A program made the translations under genes and the position numbers. The notes under the pieces were generated by a model, which made no database searches, was not told where the DNA came from, and saw only the letters and a program-made list of their open reading frames with translations. A stretch of DNA of 64,000 nt from Apiotrichum sp. Y4204 (taxonomy: Eukaryota > Basidiomycota > Tremellomycetes > Trichosporonales > Trichosporonaceae). Where the stretch lies: contig JAMYHL010000014.1 in assembly GCA_025531455.1 (NCBI GenBank), forward strand, positions 558,001 to 622,000, in the 5' to 3' direction. Positions 49,601-61,400 of this stretch are shown here, piece by piece; the stretch's first letter is position 1, and every line of letters begins with the position of its first letter.

Positions 49601-50509
49601 AATAGAGAGAGAGAGAGAGAGAGCCTCTGAGCCTCTGTCCTGTGTTGCCCGTGTCCTGCCGTGCTGCACCAAGCCCTCTGTTCCCCCTCCCTTGCATGGA
49701 TGGCCTCTGCTCCTCACGCTCCCCGTTTCCTGCAGCGTTGCGTTGCGCCGTTGTCGTCCCCTGGATCACACTCTCGCATCTAGCATCTATTTCGAAACGG
49801 TCCCCGCCTGCACGTTGCCTGCCTGCCTGTCTGCCTGCCTGGCTCTCCTTTGCTCTGCCTGGACGCGGGCACTGTGCAGGCGCTGCACCTCCCTGTTCCT
49901 CCCCTTGTCCTCTGCCTGGTGCCTCACCTCGCTCCCATCTCTCTTAAATGTGCTCTCGCACTGGCATCTCACTCCCACCCCCTCGTCTTGCATTGCCAGC
50001 ACTCATCCATCCCGGTCGGTTGTGGACGTTCTTGGTCTTGCATGTCCGTCTAGGTATCTCGTCGCGTTTTCTGCTTCGACAGTGGTCTTGACCACTTGTA
50101 TACCGCCGACTTGACCATCTCCCATCACCTCCCTCACGCTCGCACCGCCCGGCATTCTCGCGCTGCACGCGTCCCATCTGTGTATCACACACTCCTACAT
50201 CTCTAGTCTTGACGACCTCGCCCCTCGCATCGCATAGACTGCCAGTGCTTACGACCTTTATCATCAGTGCAAACTGCCTTCACAAAGCAATCACCGACCC
50301 TGCAATTTGACGTCGCGCGTCAATCACCACGACTGGCTCAACCACACACGCTCATCCACATCACCTGGTCCAACCGCCAACATACATAGGTGTCATCTTG
50401 CACTCTTTATCCTCCTCCATTCTCTTCAGCATCCATCATTGTTCACGACATCCTCTCAACCGTGAACAAGCTTTCATCGTTGCCATACTCTTGATCATCA
50501 CCATCCATC
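46601..50509 (+). promoter_or_regulatory. Long pyrimidine-rich upstream region and leader of CLN1
   Basis: No gene recognised. From about 47,100 the plus strand is markedly C/T-rich. The last 465 nt (50,045-50,509) contain no ATG; the nearest upstream ATG, at 50,042, opens a three-codon frame. This fits a scanned 5' untranslated leader of at least 460 nt. Between about 48,600 and 49,450 the pyrimidine bias weakens and hairpin-like words appear (for example gccgg-tcgaaat-ccggc near 49,120). A GA microsatellite lies at 49,604-49,623. Confidence 0.5.
49604..49623 (+). repeat. (GA)n microsatellite
   Basis: About ten consecutive AG dinucleotides in the upstream region of the cyclin gene. Confidence 0.9.
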
Positions 50510-51921
50510 ATGCCGCCAGCCCCTCCCCACAAGTTCGCTCGCACATCCATCGAGGGATGGAGCCGGAAGCGTTCGGTCTCGCCCACAAGCGGGTCCTCAA
50601 AGAAAGCTTCTGCCTCCAACCCTTCCTCGCATGACGTGTCGTCTGATGAGTTTGTCCCTCGCCGCTCGGATGATGGCCTCTACTACGAGGAGGAATACCG
50701 CGAAGAGCACATCAAGTACCTGCTTGACATGGAGGTATGTCACCCTTAGATGTCAATCCACACAATACTTACACTAAGGCCTCGAACCTCGCCCAGCCTG
50801 AGCTCATGGACCAGCAGCCCGAGCTGCAGTGGCGGATGCGCCCTTATCTTATCGACTTCATCCTTGAGATCCACACCCAGTTCCGGTTGCGCCCCGAGGT
50901 TCTGTACCTGGCCATCAACATTGTCGATCGTTACGTCTCGCGTCGCGTGGTCTACAAGAAGCACTACCAGCTTGTCGGCTGTGCCTCTTTGTGGATTGCC
51001 GCCAAGTTTGAGGACTCGAAGGACAAGGTCCCGGCTGTCCGCGAGTTCTACGAGATGTGCTGTGGCGCCTACGAGCAGTCCGCCTTCATCCAGATGGAGG
51101 GCCACATCCTCACCACCATCGCGTGGGCCACTGGCCCGCCGACGGCTGAGGCTTGGCTGCGCACTCTCGTTCTGAACCCGGACTCGGACTACACTGAGGA
51201 GCCCCGCGTACAGAATGTCGCCCGCTTCATTATGGAGCTTACCCTGTTCCACCGGCAATTTGTCGGCCACCGCCCTTCACTCCTCGCATTTGGCGCCCTT
51301 TCCCTCTCCCGCGCAATCTGCGGCAAGAGCAGGAAGGCTGCGCCGAGCTACCTCGAGGGCAGCGAACGGGAAGCTGCGCTCATTGCCCAGCAGATTGACC
51401 ACATCCTTCACGATCGCCTCGAGCACGTCTCGGAGATTCTCTGCCGCAAGTACGCGCCGCCCGTCTGGTCGCGTGCGTCAACCGTCGTCCGCGAGTTTTA
51501 CCTTTCCGGCCGTCGCTTCGCCGCTTACCCCTCCCCTCCCCCCACACCATTCACCCCCTCGCTCCCCACTCCCGCTCTCTCGTCGTCATCATGGGCTTCG
51601 AAGCGCTCGGCTTGCGTCACCGCGAGCCCCGCCACCAGCACATTCAGCTGCGCCTCATCTGACGCCGACGACGAGCCCATCACCCCCATCACCCCCATCC
51701 AGACCAACACCTACCCCCTCGCCAATGTCGACTACGTTTCGGCAAAGGAGAACATTGCCCCCACAGGCCACTTGTCGGTCATGGGTTTGGTAAAGGAGAC
51801 GGAGACGGTTATGCCCCCGCCAGTGCACACATCATCTCATCGCTCTGTTCTTCACTCGGTCCCCGGTGGCCAGCTCGACGACTCTACCAAGCGTACTATC
51901 CGTCGTCAAAACACAAACTAA
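50510..51921 (+). CDS. CLN1: G1/S cyclin, CLN1 type
   Basis: Cyclin that activates the CDK (Cdc28/Cdk1) at the G1/S transition; Cryptococcus and Ustilago have a single Cln1 of this type, related to yeast Cln and S. pombe Puc1. Exons 50510-50734 and 50779-51921, with a 44-nt intron after the conserved YLLDME; the product has 455 residues. The cyclin box spans about residues 65-200, with WRMRPYLIDFILEIH (93-107), YLAINIVDRYVSRR, YQLVGCASLWIAAKFED and the MEGHIL helix. The N-terminus is basic and Ser-rich. The C-terminus (from about 325) is rich in Pro, Ser, Thr and Asp with many S/T-P sites, a PEST-like region suited to phosphorylation-dependent destruction. The ATG-free leader before it makes this the first usable start. 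YME1 follows 1 kb downstream on the same strand. Confidence 0.93.
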
Positions 51922-52601
51922 GTTCCAATATTTTCCGCACTCTAGTTCCACCGGCAGTCGCACTAGCCACCCGACTGGTCTTCTCAAATTGGCTTCATTT
52001 GCATGGCACACAGCGAGCGCCGCCCAATACAAGCATGTTCATTTCCCCACTACACATTGCATTTCGACCATCTCACCGTCACCACCCGGCCCATATAGCC
52101 GCCATCAAAAAACCGTCGACTATCAAGGCGCACAGCAGTCTGGCAGCCTTGTATTCCGTGACGGCAACCATCTCATACAACTCTTGTTCAACTCTCGTGA
52201 TCCCTTCAATGTACCGCTCCAACTCCCCACCCACATCTGCCAATGGACTCCCCCCACACACACACATTACGTACCAAGTCGACTGTCGCGCATTGGTTGC
52301 CCCCACATATAGGCGACCATGCCACGTCGTCCAGTCCATTCCGGCGCTGTAGTCCACACTCCTTCCCCATTTCTTTTCTGGTCCTCTAGGTCGAGTCTGA
52401 TAGAGATACCTTTGACACCGATGTATCATGCAAATTGCGAATCAAATCTAAATGCTCCTGTGTTGCGCTGCATTCTGGGCTCCAGAGCATGTCATCATCT
52501 GTTGCGCGGCGCGTCGATGATCGTGATCTCGTGATGAATTGGTGGTAGCCACACGGATGGTGGTGACATCAGTGGCGTAGAGCTGTGCGACGCGTTGTTG
52601 A

Positions 52602-52660
52602 CCGTGTACCGTGTACCGTGTACCCGTGTGCCCTGTGTACCCGTGTGCCCGTGTACCCGG
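52602..52660 (+). repeat. Degenerate GTGTACC(C) array
   Basis: Adjacent ccgtgta, ccgtgta, cccgtgtg, ccctgtgta, cccgtgtg, cccgtgta words, with units of about 7-9 bp. Confidence 0.85.
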
Positions 52661-52687
52661 TGAGGTGTGGTAAAGTGGATTTCAGAG

Positions 52688-52695
52688 TCACGTGA
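52688..52695. promoter_or_regulatory. TCACGTGA palindrome upstream of YME1
   Basis: A perfect 8-bp bHLH-type site, the same as in the MPH1/ARL2 promoter. Function inferred only from position. Confidence 0.45.
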
Positions 52696-52956
52696 CAAGA
52701 ACATGAGCATGGCACGCGAAAAGACTGTGGTGGTCACGCGATCCGTGCCCTCGGGTGGCTCGGGAATATTTGCTTCCGCTGGCTGGGATTGCTTTGGCTG
52801 CTGGTTGCTGGATTTCTTCCGGCTATCCGAATTCGGGTCAACCCTCCTCGTCCATCGGGCATTGCCATCCATCCTCTCTTCTTCCATCCCACTCCATCAA
52901 AAGCATCTTCATTATCGCAGGTGCGCACCTCATACACGGCACACCTAACCCTCCAG

Positions 52957-55415
52957 ATGGCACTCCGACCAACGCCGGCAGCGCTAGATGCGTTCCGGAC
53001 TCTGTGCCGGCGCCCGCTCCTGCGCGGGTGTTCCGGCGCCCCGGCCCTGCCGAAATTCCGCGGCCTGAGCACTTCAACGACGCGCGGCGCCTGGTGGAGC
53101 AAAGACGCACCCAAGGCAGAGCAGCAGCCGCCAAACGCTGTCCCCGCCACGCCGATTGCGGTCGGCGGCAACGAGGCCAGCGGACCGATCACGCCGTTCC
53201 AGGAGAAGATTGCCGCCCTCGAAACTGCCGCGCTCGACGCCCGGTCTAGCGCCGATCCAAAAGAGCAGATCACCCTCCTCACCGCACTCCGTGATGGAGA
53301 CGAGCTTGGCGGCCTTATCACCTACTACGAGGCTATTGCGTTCACCGGCCCGCCTGATGGCTCGGACGCTCTTATGAAGAGCGACGAGGCGTTCCACCTC
53401 TACACTTCCGCCCTCGCGTCCACTGGCCGTCTTGCCGAGCTCGCCACCGCTGTTCGGAGGAGGGACCAAAGGTTATCGGAACTGGGTGTCAGCCCTTCTT
53501 CTTCCGAGACCGCTGCTTCCGCATCTGCCCCGTCTTCTTCGTCTACCGCTTCCGCTCCTGCTGCTACCACGCCCTCTTCTGCCGCTCCCTCCACTCCCTA
53601 CGCGTCGCTGCTCTCCGGTAACTCTGCTGCCACTCAGGCACCTGCACAGGCCGCCGCCCCTGCCGCTGCTGCAACTGGTGCCGCAGCCTCTTCTGCTCCT
53701 CAGCACGGATCTCCCCTGCACCCGATCTATGTCCAGCTCGCCCCACAGACGACCGCAAATAGTGCATGGCGCGTTACCCGCTGGCTCATCGGTCTCCTGC
53801 TTTGGGGTTTCCTTATCCTGACGGTCCTGTCTATGGTCATGGAGAACACTGGTCTTCTCAAGGCTGGACCTGGCCCCGCCGAGTTTGAGCCCGAAGAGGG
53901 CAAGGCAGTCAAGTTCAGCGACGTCCATGGTGTCGAGGAGGCCAAGGGCGAGCTCGAGGAGATTGTCGAGTTCCTTCGCAACCCCGACAAGTTCAACCAG
54001 CTCGGTGGCAAGCTTCCCAAGGGTGTTCTCCTGACCGGCCCCCCTGGTACCGGTAAGACCATGCTTGCCCGTGCCGTTGCCGGTGAGGCCGAGGTCCCGT
54101 TCCTGTTCGCTTCTGGTTCCAGCTTTGATGAGATGTTTGTCGGTGTTGGAGGTAGGTTGACTCATTTTCTCATGCATGACAGTTGCTCACGTGACCAGCC
54201 AAGCGTGTCCGCGAACTGTTCGCTGCTGCCCGTAAAAAGGCACCCGCTATTGTGTTCATCGACGAGCTGGATGCCATTGGATCGAAGCGCTCGGCCAAGG
54301 ATCAGCACTACATGAAGCAGACTCTCAACCAGCTTCTCGTTGAGCTCGACGGTTTCGAGCAGAGCGAGGGCGTTATCATCATTGCGGCCACAAACTTCCC
54401 CGAGTCTCTCGACAAGGCCCTCACGCGTCCCGGCCGTTTCGATCGCCACGTCGTCGTTGGCCTCCCCGATGTGCGCGGCCGTATTGCCATTCTCAAGCAC
54501 CACATGAGCAACATCTCTATTGCCAAAGACGTCGATCCCGCGATCATCGCTCGTGGCTGCCCCGGCATGAGCGGTGCTGATCTCGCCAACCTCGTCAACC
54601 AGGCAGCCGTCAAGGCGTCGCGCGATGGCGCTCGGGAAGTCGACCTCGACCACTTCGAGTGGGCCAAGGGTGAGCTTTATATCCATTGTTGTAAGCTGAC
54701 ATCTACAGACCGCATTCTCATGGGCGCTGAGCGCCGGTCTCACTACGTCACTGACGCGTCGAAGCGTGCCACTGCCTACCACGAGGGTGGCCACGCTCTC
54801 GCTGCTCTTCACACTCCTGGCGCCGTTCCCCTTCACAAGGTCACGATCATGCCTCGTGGACAGGCTCTTGGTCTCACTTTCCAGCTCCCCGAGCAGGATA
54901 AGGACTCTTACACTCGCAAGGAATACCAGGCCATGATTGATGTTGCTCTCGGCGGCCGTGCTGCCGAAGAGATGCTCTACGGATACGACGATGTTACATC
55001 TGGATGCTCGAGTGACCTCCAGCGCGCCACCGATGTTGCTGCGAACATGATCCGCAGCTTCGGCTTCAGCGACAAGATTGGTCTCGTCGCACACGGCGAC
55101 CAGGAGAGCCTGTACCTGTCTGGAAAGAAGAAGGATGAGATTGAGAGCGAGATTCGAAGGTGGGTAGTAAATTCCCCACATGGACTCAGCTAATCTCGCA
55201 GCTTCTTGGACAAGGGCATGACTCGTGTTACTGCGCTCCTGAAAAAGCACGAGGACGAGCTGCACAATATTGCAAACGCGCTCATCGAGTACGAGACGCT
55301 GTCGCTCGACGAGGTCAAGGAGGTGCTGGCTGGGCGCAAGCTCAACCGCGTCAGCACAAAGGGGCAGGCGCTCCGGAGCAAGAGCGAACTGGAGGCGGAG
55401 AAGGACGACAAGTAG
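52957..55415 (+). CDS. YME1: Mitochondrial i-AAA protease YME1 (FtsH family)
   Basis: ATP-dependent zinc metalloprotease of the inner mitochondrial membrane that degrades unassembled and intermembrane-space proteins. Exons 52957-54151, 54199-54669, 54709-55159, 55202-55415; introns are 47, 39 and 42 nt; 776 residues. The N-terminus ([19 protein letters not shown]) is Arg-rich and without early acidic clusters, as in a mitochondrial presequence. An Ala/Ser/Pro-rich linker (about 175-265) precedes one membrane segment (about 276-297). The AAA domain has Walker A GPPGTGKT (361-368), Walker [12 protein letters not shown] and the second region of homology [11 protein letters not shown]. The peptidase domain has HEGGH (580-584) as zinc site and [12 protein letters not shown] with the third ligand. 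A single membrane span places it in the i-AAA, not the m-AAA, group. The ATG follows a 240-nt ATG-free leader. Confidence 0.96.
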
Positions 55416-58400
55416 ATTGTAGACCACAACTCATTGCACTGCATTAACTTCGGAATCACATCGCATTACAAGATGGTTCACGACAACAGGAGAATGCGGC
55501 ACAATACGGGACGCTGGGAGCGGACACATGACATCTCGCCCTTGCAACCGGCGGAGTGCGTAACGAGTTGCAAGGGCCAGACAACTAGGAGTGTCGCGTC
55601 TGATTTTGTCTTCTGGCACTGGACCTGGCGCAATGTAAATCGCGGCGCTGTCGCCGCCCAGCAGCATAACACAGGCGGTCGGAAACCAGTTTTGGTGGAC
55701 GTTATCGCCCACGCCGCTCAAAGATTCCAGGCGGCATACAAGTCAGTATTCGCCACCCACGCAGCCGTCAGTCCGACGAGCACGCACACGTATCGAACAT
55801 AACTGGCGGGGCGGGCATGGGTACATGGATGCTTCACTACCCGTCGGACACGACGCGATCGGGGGGTCGAGGTCATGTGCCATTACGCATGCAATTGTAG
55901 GCGCGTGGGTATGCCGGCAGGCGCATGACGCACGAGTGGGGGCGGCAGAGTCCGACACAGGCTGGGCAGGTGGCATGGTGGCATTGATATTCTTGGGCGC
56001 AGCTGGGCGGTGCCCAGGAACTGGCGTTGCGGGTCACTCTGCGGCAATGAAAGCGCGACTGTTTCGTTCGGCGACGGCCGAGACTGTCTATCTGTGCATG
56101 GGTCTGGCCGAGTCGGAGATGGACCTGTAAACTTGATAGGTCACTTTTACATCGCTGATGGACGGTGTGTCCGGATAACGGTCACGGTGCACCCACCATC
56201 CAGCGTGTCCAGGCACTGTCAGCGAGTGCGTATGTAGCTTCGCCATCGCCATCCCCGCCTTCACTTCTGTACATACAATATGCACTCCTAATCGAAGTTC
56301 TACTTGCACTCCTGAAACCTTGGTGCTGAAAACGCAGTGCGCAGTGAAATTCCAGCATCTACTTGCACAGGGCCCGCTGGCCTCTGGGTTCGCTGGGGGA
56401 GGAACGAGCGCCACGGGCGGGCGCGTTCCTCGCGGCTGTGACCAGATCGAACAGTACAGTAGTATGTGTGAATGATGTGCGTGAGGGTGTGGGGTGCTCT
56501 ATATCCTATACAGAAGGTGGCACAAAGGAATTGGCCGCGGCCAACAACACTAATGAGCAGACATTCAGTGCTCCCAACTTGGCCACCTTGCGACGGACAT
56601 GACATCGCCAGCAGCCGCGGTAGCGAACAGCGCCGTTTCACACTGGATCACTTCCCCTCCCTCGGCAGGTATGGCCATGGCGCGGCTCAAGCTAGATGCT
56701 GTGAGGAAGACAAGACAGGAGATGAAGCGCTTAGCTGCGGAACTCGCTAACCGCAAATGGCCGGCTCTGCGAGGAGCCGCGTTTCCATCTGTTTCACACG
56801 CTCCCATCTCTTCACTGACGATATCGATAACGGGACAGGTGGAGATTTGGTGACTCTGACTGTCCACCCCTTGTTCATGCGTCAACGCGGAAGGCAAAGG
56901 TAGGCCTGGGGCTGAGGCTGAAGTAAAGGCAGATGGAGAGCAAAAGCATACGCTCAGCCGTGAGTTTTCTGAAGGGACGAGTTTCCGGGTTCTCGATCTC
57001 GATCTCGACATCGCGTTCCCCGCCGATTAGATCTCGGACAGGACACGGTTTAGAAGCAGTATTCGGGCTTCGCCACAAGCTTTGGCCGCCGGAATGCGGG
57101 GTCGTTGCAACTGCGTACTGTACAGACACCCCGAACTCTGATGCGCCACCCGAGTCTGGGGTCCAAGTGCGACGCGTCGAGTCCGCGTGTTTCGGCGGAG
57201 TGCTATGTGCTGGGTGGCTGACAGCAGTGAACTGGGCTACGGACGACTGGTAACTATTCACGAGGGTGACGGCGAGAGGGCGGCTCTACTGCTGAAGGAG
57301 GTTGACTTACTCACCATCATGTGAGCACCCTCGATGAGCTATGTCGTTGACGAACCTCTTACGAGTGTCGTACCGACTCTTAACCGCACTTCTGAATGAG
57401 TTTTGCCAGCTGTACTGGAATCTCCAGTTCATACCAACGGTTCTGGATTGTCACTGTCTACTAAGCTCATGCTTCTACCCACACAGCCAGGGATTAAAAG
57501 CTCAAGGCTGGAGAATGTCCTCCCGAAACGACGTTCCAGAAAACTGAGGATTGGTGAGCGGATTAGGATTGCAGGATTATTGCGTGCGAAACGGACAGGG
57601 TATGTGCGTTCTCAGCACAAGCAGACGTCAGTGCAGTACTGTATAGCATCCAATTCCCTTGCTTTTCTGATCGTAATCGTTGTTCGCTACCATAAAGCAT
57701 TCACACGTGCAGACTGGGTTTGTTTCGTCGACGCCACCAAACCGTGTACGGCTATGGTGGTGGAGCAGCTCCTGGTTGTTCCCGGGTGACTTGGTAGGCG
57801 GAGACTTTAATCCTAATGCGTGCGTGAACGACTGCGAAACACCATTGATCCCATCAATCACATGCAGGGCCACCGATAGATAAGCGTTCACCACCTTGTT
57901 GTTGTATCTCCACTCGGAATCTGACATGTCCCAACCGACTGTGTTGTGTATGGCTTGCGTAGGGTGAGCGGAATGATACCGTAGTACGCACCGATCCGGA
58001 TGGTAGTGCGCACCCAACGATCTCCGCAGAAGACGGAGGGCCGGCAGTTGCCCTCGGAGCATTTTGATAGGATTGATTGCACGGAACAAAAGGCACACAT
58101 TACGTGTTTTCGAAGGGGGTTGAAGGGACTCTCAAATCACGCTTGACTGCCAATTGCGCAATGCACATGTACTGTACACCTCCGTGCACATCTGTACTTG
58201 TCCAACAGTCTCGCCAGCTCCATTATCTGACAGACACGAGATCGTTGACGTGGCTGAAACTGCACGCGCGTCTAAGCTTCAAGAACAAGGTGGCGGCCAC
58301 CCACGGTGAGCGTGATGTGGCGTCGGCGGCACAGATCAAGTGTGGTCCCTGTCATTTGTGGTCCTGGACCTTCTCGACTCTGGTGGGTGACATCACCTCC

Positions 58401-61400
58401 GCAACCCTAATCGCCGTGGGACCAGCAATCGCGACCCACGATCCGCGATCCATGATCCACAATCCACAAGCCCAAAGTCCGAACGTTGTCGACCCGGGAC
58501 CAGCCGCTGTACACGCCAGCTACCCGGGACAGCGGCGACACTCCACCACCCTAACCTCGAAATAAGCTCTGCCAAACTCTGTTGCTGGCTGCAGTTTTCG
58601 AAATCATCACGCCGGTGATTCCAGGATTGGACCTGACCGTGCCTGCTTTCAACCTTGATTCCAATGCATGTCTTGAGCATCTGGACCCTGGAATGGAAGG
58701 CAGTCGTCAGTATCGAGAAATGGGCTTTTGATCAGACAACGACTGGTGTCAATTCAGTTTGATCGCGACGATGATATACGGGCATGAGAGGCTGCCGACT
58801 CAGGTAGAGATGTCTGTTGGGGCGCAACAGTTGGTTTCTCGCCAGCTTTGCACCCTGTCTTGATGGTTGTCTCGTTACGTGGAGATGAGCCTATACAAGC
58901 CAGACCTATCAGGCGCTCAGCGCCCCATTACAGTTGATACTACAGCACATCTCGACGACAAGAGCGCGCTATACGGCATCTATTCAAGGTCGTTCAGGTA
59001 TCCGAAGGATCCAACGGCCGGCGGGACGCTAGCTCCTCCGAAACCATTGAGACGGAGCATGGTGGTCCGTCTCCGAAAGCCTGTCCTTGTCACGCTGTAG
59101 GGTAAGTGAATGGCACTAGGCATTGGAAGCAGAAACACGATGCCCCCGATCAAGCATTCCCTGTAAAGCCTGGACGGGTGTGTAAATGCTTAAGAGTGTC
59201 TTTGTCGTTACTGCTTTTTTTGCACCAAAGTTCGGCGGCGTATGGACTAGACTTGACGGCACGAGGGTCAGCACATGCGCGACAATTGACACCAAACGCG
59301 TATCAATGGCCGAATGCAATTGACATGCCGCGTCCGACGGCGCGGGAAAAACGCGTGTGATTTCGTTTGCGCTCAAACGCACACCAAAGCAACGTCTAAA
59401 GGTCGGAGGGGTGCACTCTACCCACTGGCGTGCTTTCAAGGAGCACCTCGATCTCATCCGAGACCCAATGAACAAGCTACCGTGGGCCCGACCGGAATCA
59501 GGTGAATAGCGCGGGTGGAGCCTAGCGAAGCTTGTTTGCGCGTCGCGATGGGGCGAGTTTTTGCGCTGCGCCTGTAGAGCACGCACAGTATCGAGTATTC
59601 AGACCACTCCCGCTGAAAGCAACTCACATGCTCACATGGGTGTTTGCCAGGAATAGGATTACGAGCGACAAGCAGTAAACAAACAAGACAAACACAGTAA
59701 ACATCAATTCAGTCCGTAGCGAAAATTGTGGCGCCGGTTCGCGCTCCATTAACAAGCACAAATTTCAGCCGTGATCCACCTTAATAAGCACAGTTTTCAG
59801 CCTCGATTGGGCTCATCCGTGGTCATGTGCATGGAGGTTGTTTGGATGCAGGTGAACTCCGAGATCCATGTAAACAACGCGTCGGCGTTGTGTTTACTCG
59901 TTCTCATGTTGGCATGGTGGCGTGTTGGCGTTGTTTATGTGGGAGATCGTGTCAACTGATCTGCGTGCGATTGTCGTGTGGCACACATCACCATGTGGCA
60001 CCCGTCCATCTACTTTGCAGATGTTCTCTCATGCACGCCATACGCCATGCATATGTGCAGTCTCAAAAACCCCAAGCAGATAGGACAGACGGACAGGACG
60101 TCCAGAACCAAAAAGAGTGTGCACCCTCACCAGGTCATCCTGCGCCTGGCGTCGAACGCCCGACTATCGGAGAATTAACATTGCAGCGGTCCAGAGAACA
60201 TCATAGACGCTACGTTAACCTCTAAGCCATCGCAAGGAGGCCATTAGTCAAAATGGTCTGATGCTCATGAGATGTCTATTGCGAGCCCCTAATCCGTAGA
60301 TTGGTGGGGTGGGCATTCAGCAGAGACCAGCAAAGCATGTTCGTCCAGAAGGCCAGGAACACATGGCGACTGGTCTGCGGTATGAGGCACGGGCGCACGG
60401 GCCATCCCATCGGATGCACCGGGGATGGAGGAATGAAGATGAGCCGGGGGCGTGTGAATGTGTGGAATTGTGGAAGGCTGGCGGGGGCCGGTATGCTTGA
60501 GATGACATCGCGCTTGCGGGAGTGTTTAGCCGGTGAAGGGGACATGGTGGTGGGTCTGGTCCTGTCCCCTCATTTGGTCTGTTTCATCATCTCAGAACAG
60601 ACAGCGGTTGAGTAACGGAGACGAGCGCCTCACTGGCTGTATAAGTTTCTCTCTGCAATAAATGGTCTACACATATTGATCTCTGACACACACAGACGTC
60701 TGGAATTGCTTGACGATGCAAACTCAAGACGACAAGTTCTTTATTTTGAAGTGCAGCTGATATTCAAACGCCTCAAGTTAGTTCTGTACCGAGAAGGAGA
60801 ACGGCTCCGTGTGCGATACCCAACCCGTTGGCTTCCCAGCATCTGTGTAGACTTCCTTGCAAGAGGGTCGACGATGGTCAAAGGGGATGTTTCTAACTCC
60901 ACCAGTAACACAACCTTCCCACTCACTACATAATCTTCTGACATGTGTGTCAAAGCCAGACTGACATCATACCCATCTCTGCGACTGGCTTCGGACTCTC
61001 AAGCAGCATACCATGCGCCCCACCCAGTCGGCTGTGCGGGTCGCAGTAAAGCTCTATCATCATAGACCTGATGATCATGAACCCGCTGCGAGTGCCAGTG
61101 ATCCTTCACCGTGAGCCCATCAGGATCAGTCAGATTCGCAGCCGTGGGAAGCAATACCCAACGCCGAGCAGTCGTTGTCCGAAGGTCGTCCGCGCAACGG
61201 TCACGCTGCCCTTCGGACACGGGGTTGAACTGGCGGCATGTCTCCGTGCTTCATTGACCTGTCGTCCGATACGGATATCTGGGGCGACGTGGTACCCGTC
61301 ACGGACTTGCGTAGTGTTCATGTCAAGTAATGAGAAGTCAAGGGTACCTCCGCAGCAATCCATTGTAGTGTGTGCCGAGGGCCGTGGGTGGTATGGCCTC

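Larger units (their letters stand above)
51922..52956. other. Intergenic region CLN1-YME1 with repeat and TCACGTGA site
   Basis: Contains the cyclin 3' end and the YME1 promoter. The stretch 52,602-52,660 is a gtgtacc/cgtgtgccc-type repeat. TCACGTGA lies at 52,688-52,695, about 260 bp before the YME1 start. The last 240 nt contain no ATG. Confidence 0.6.
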
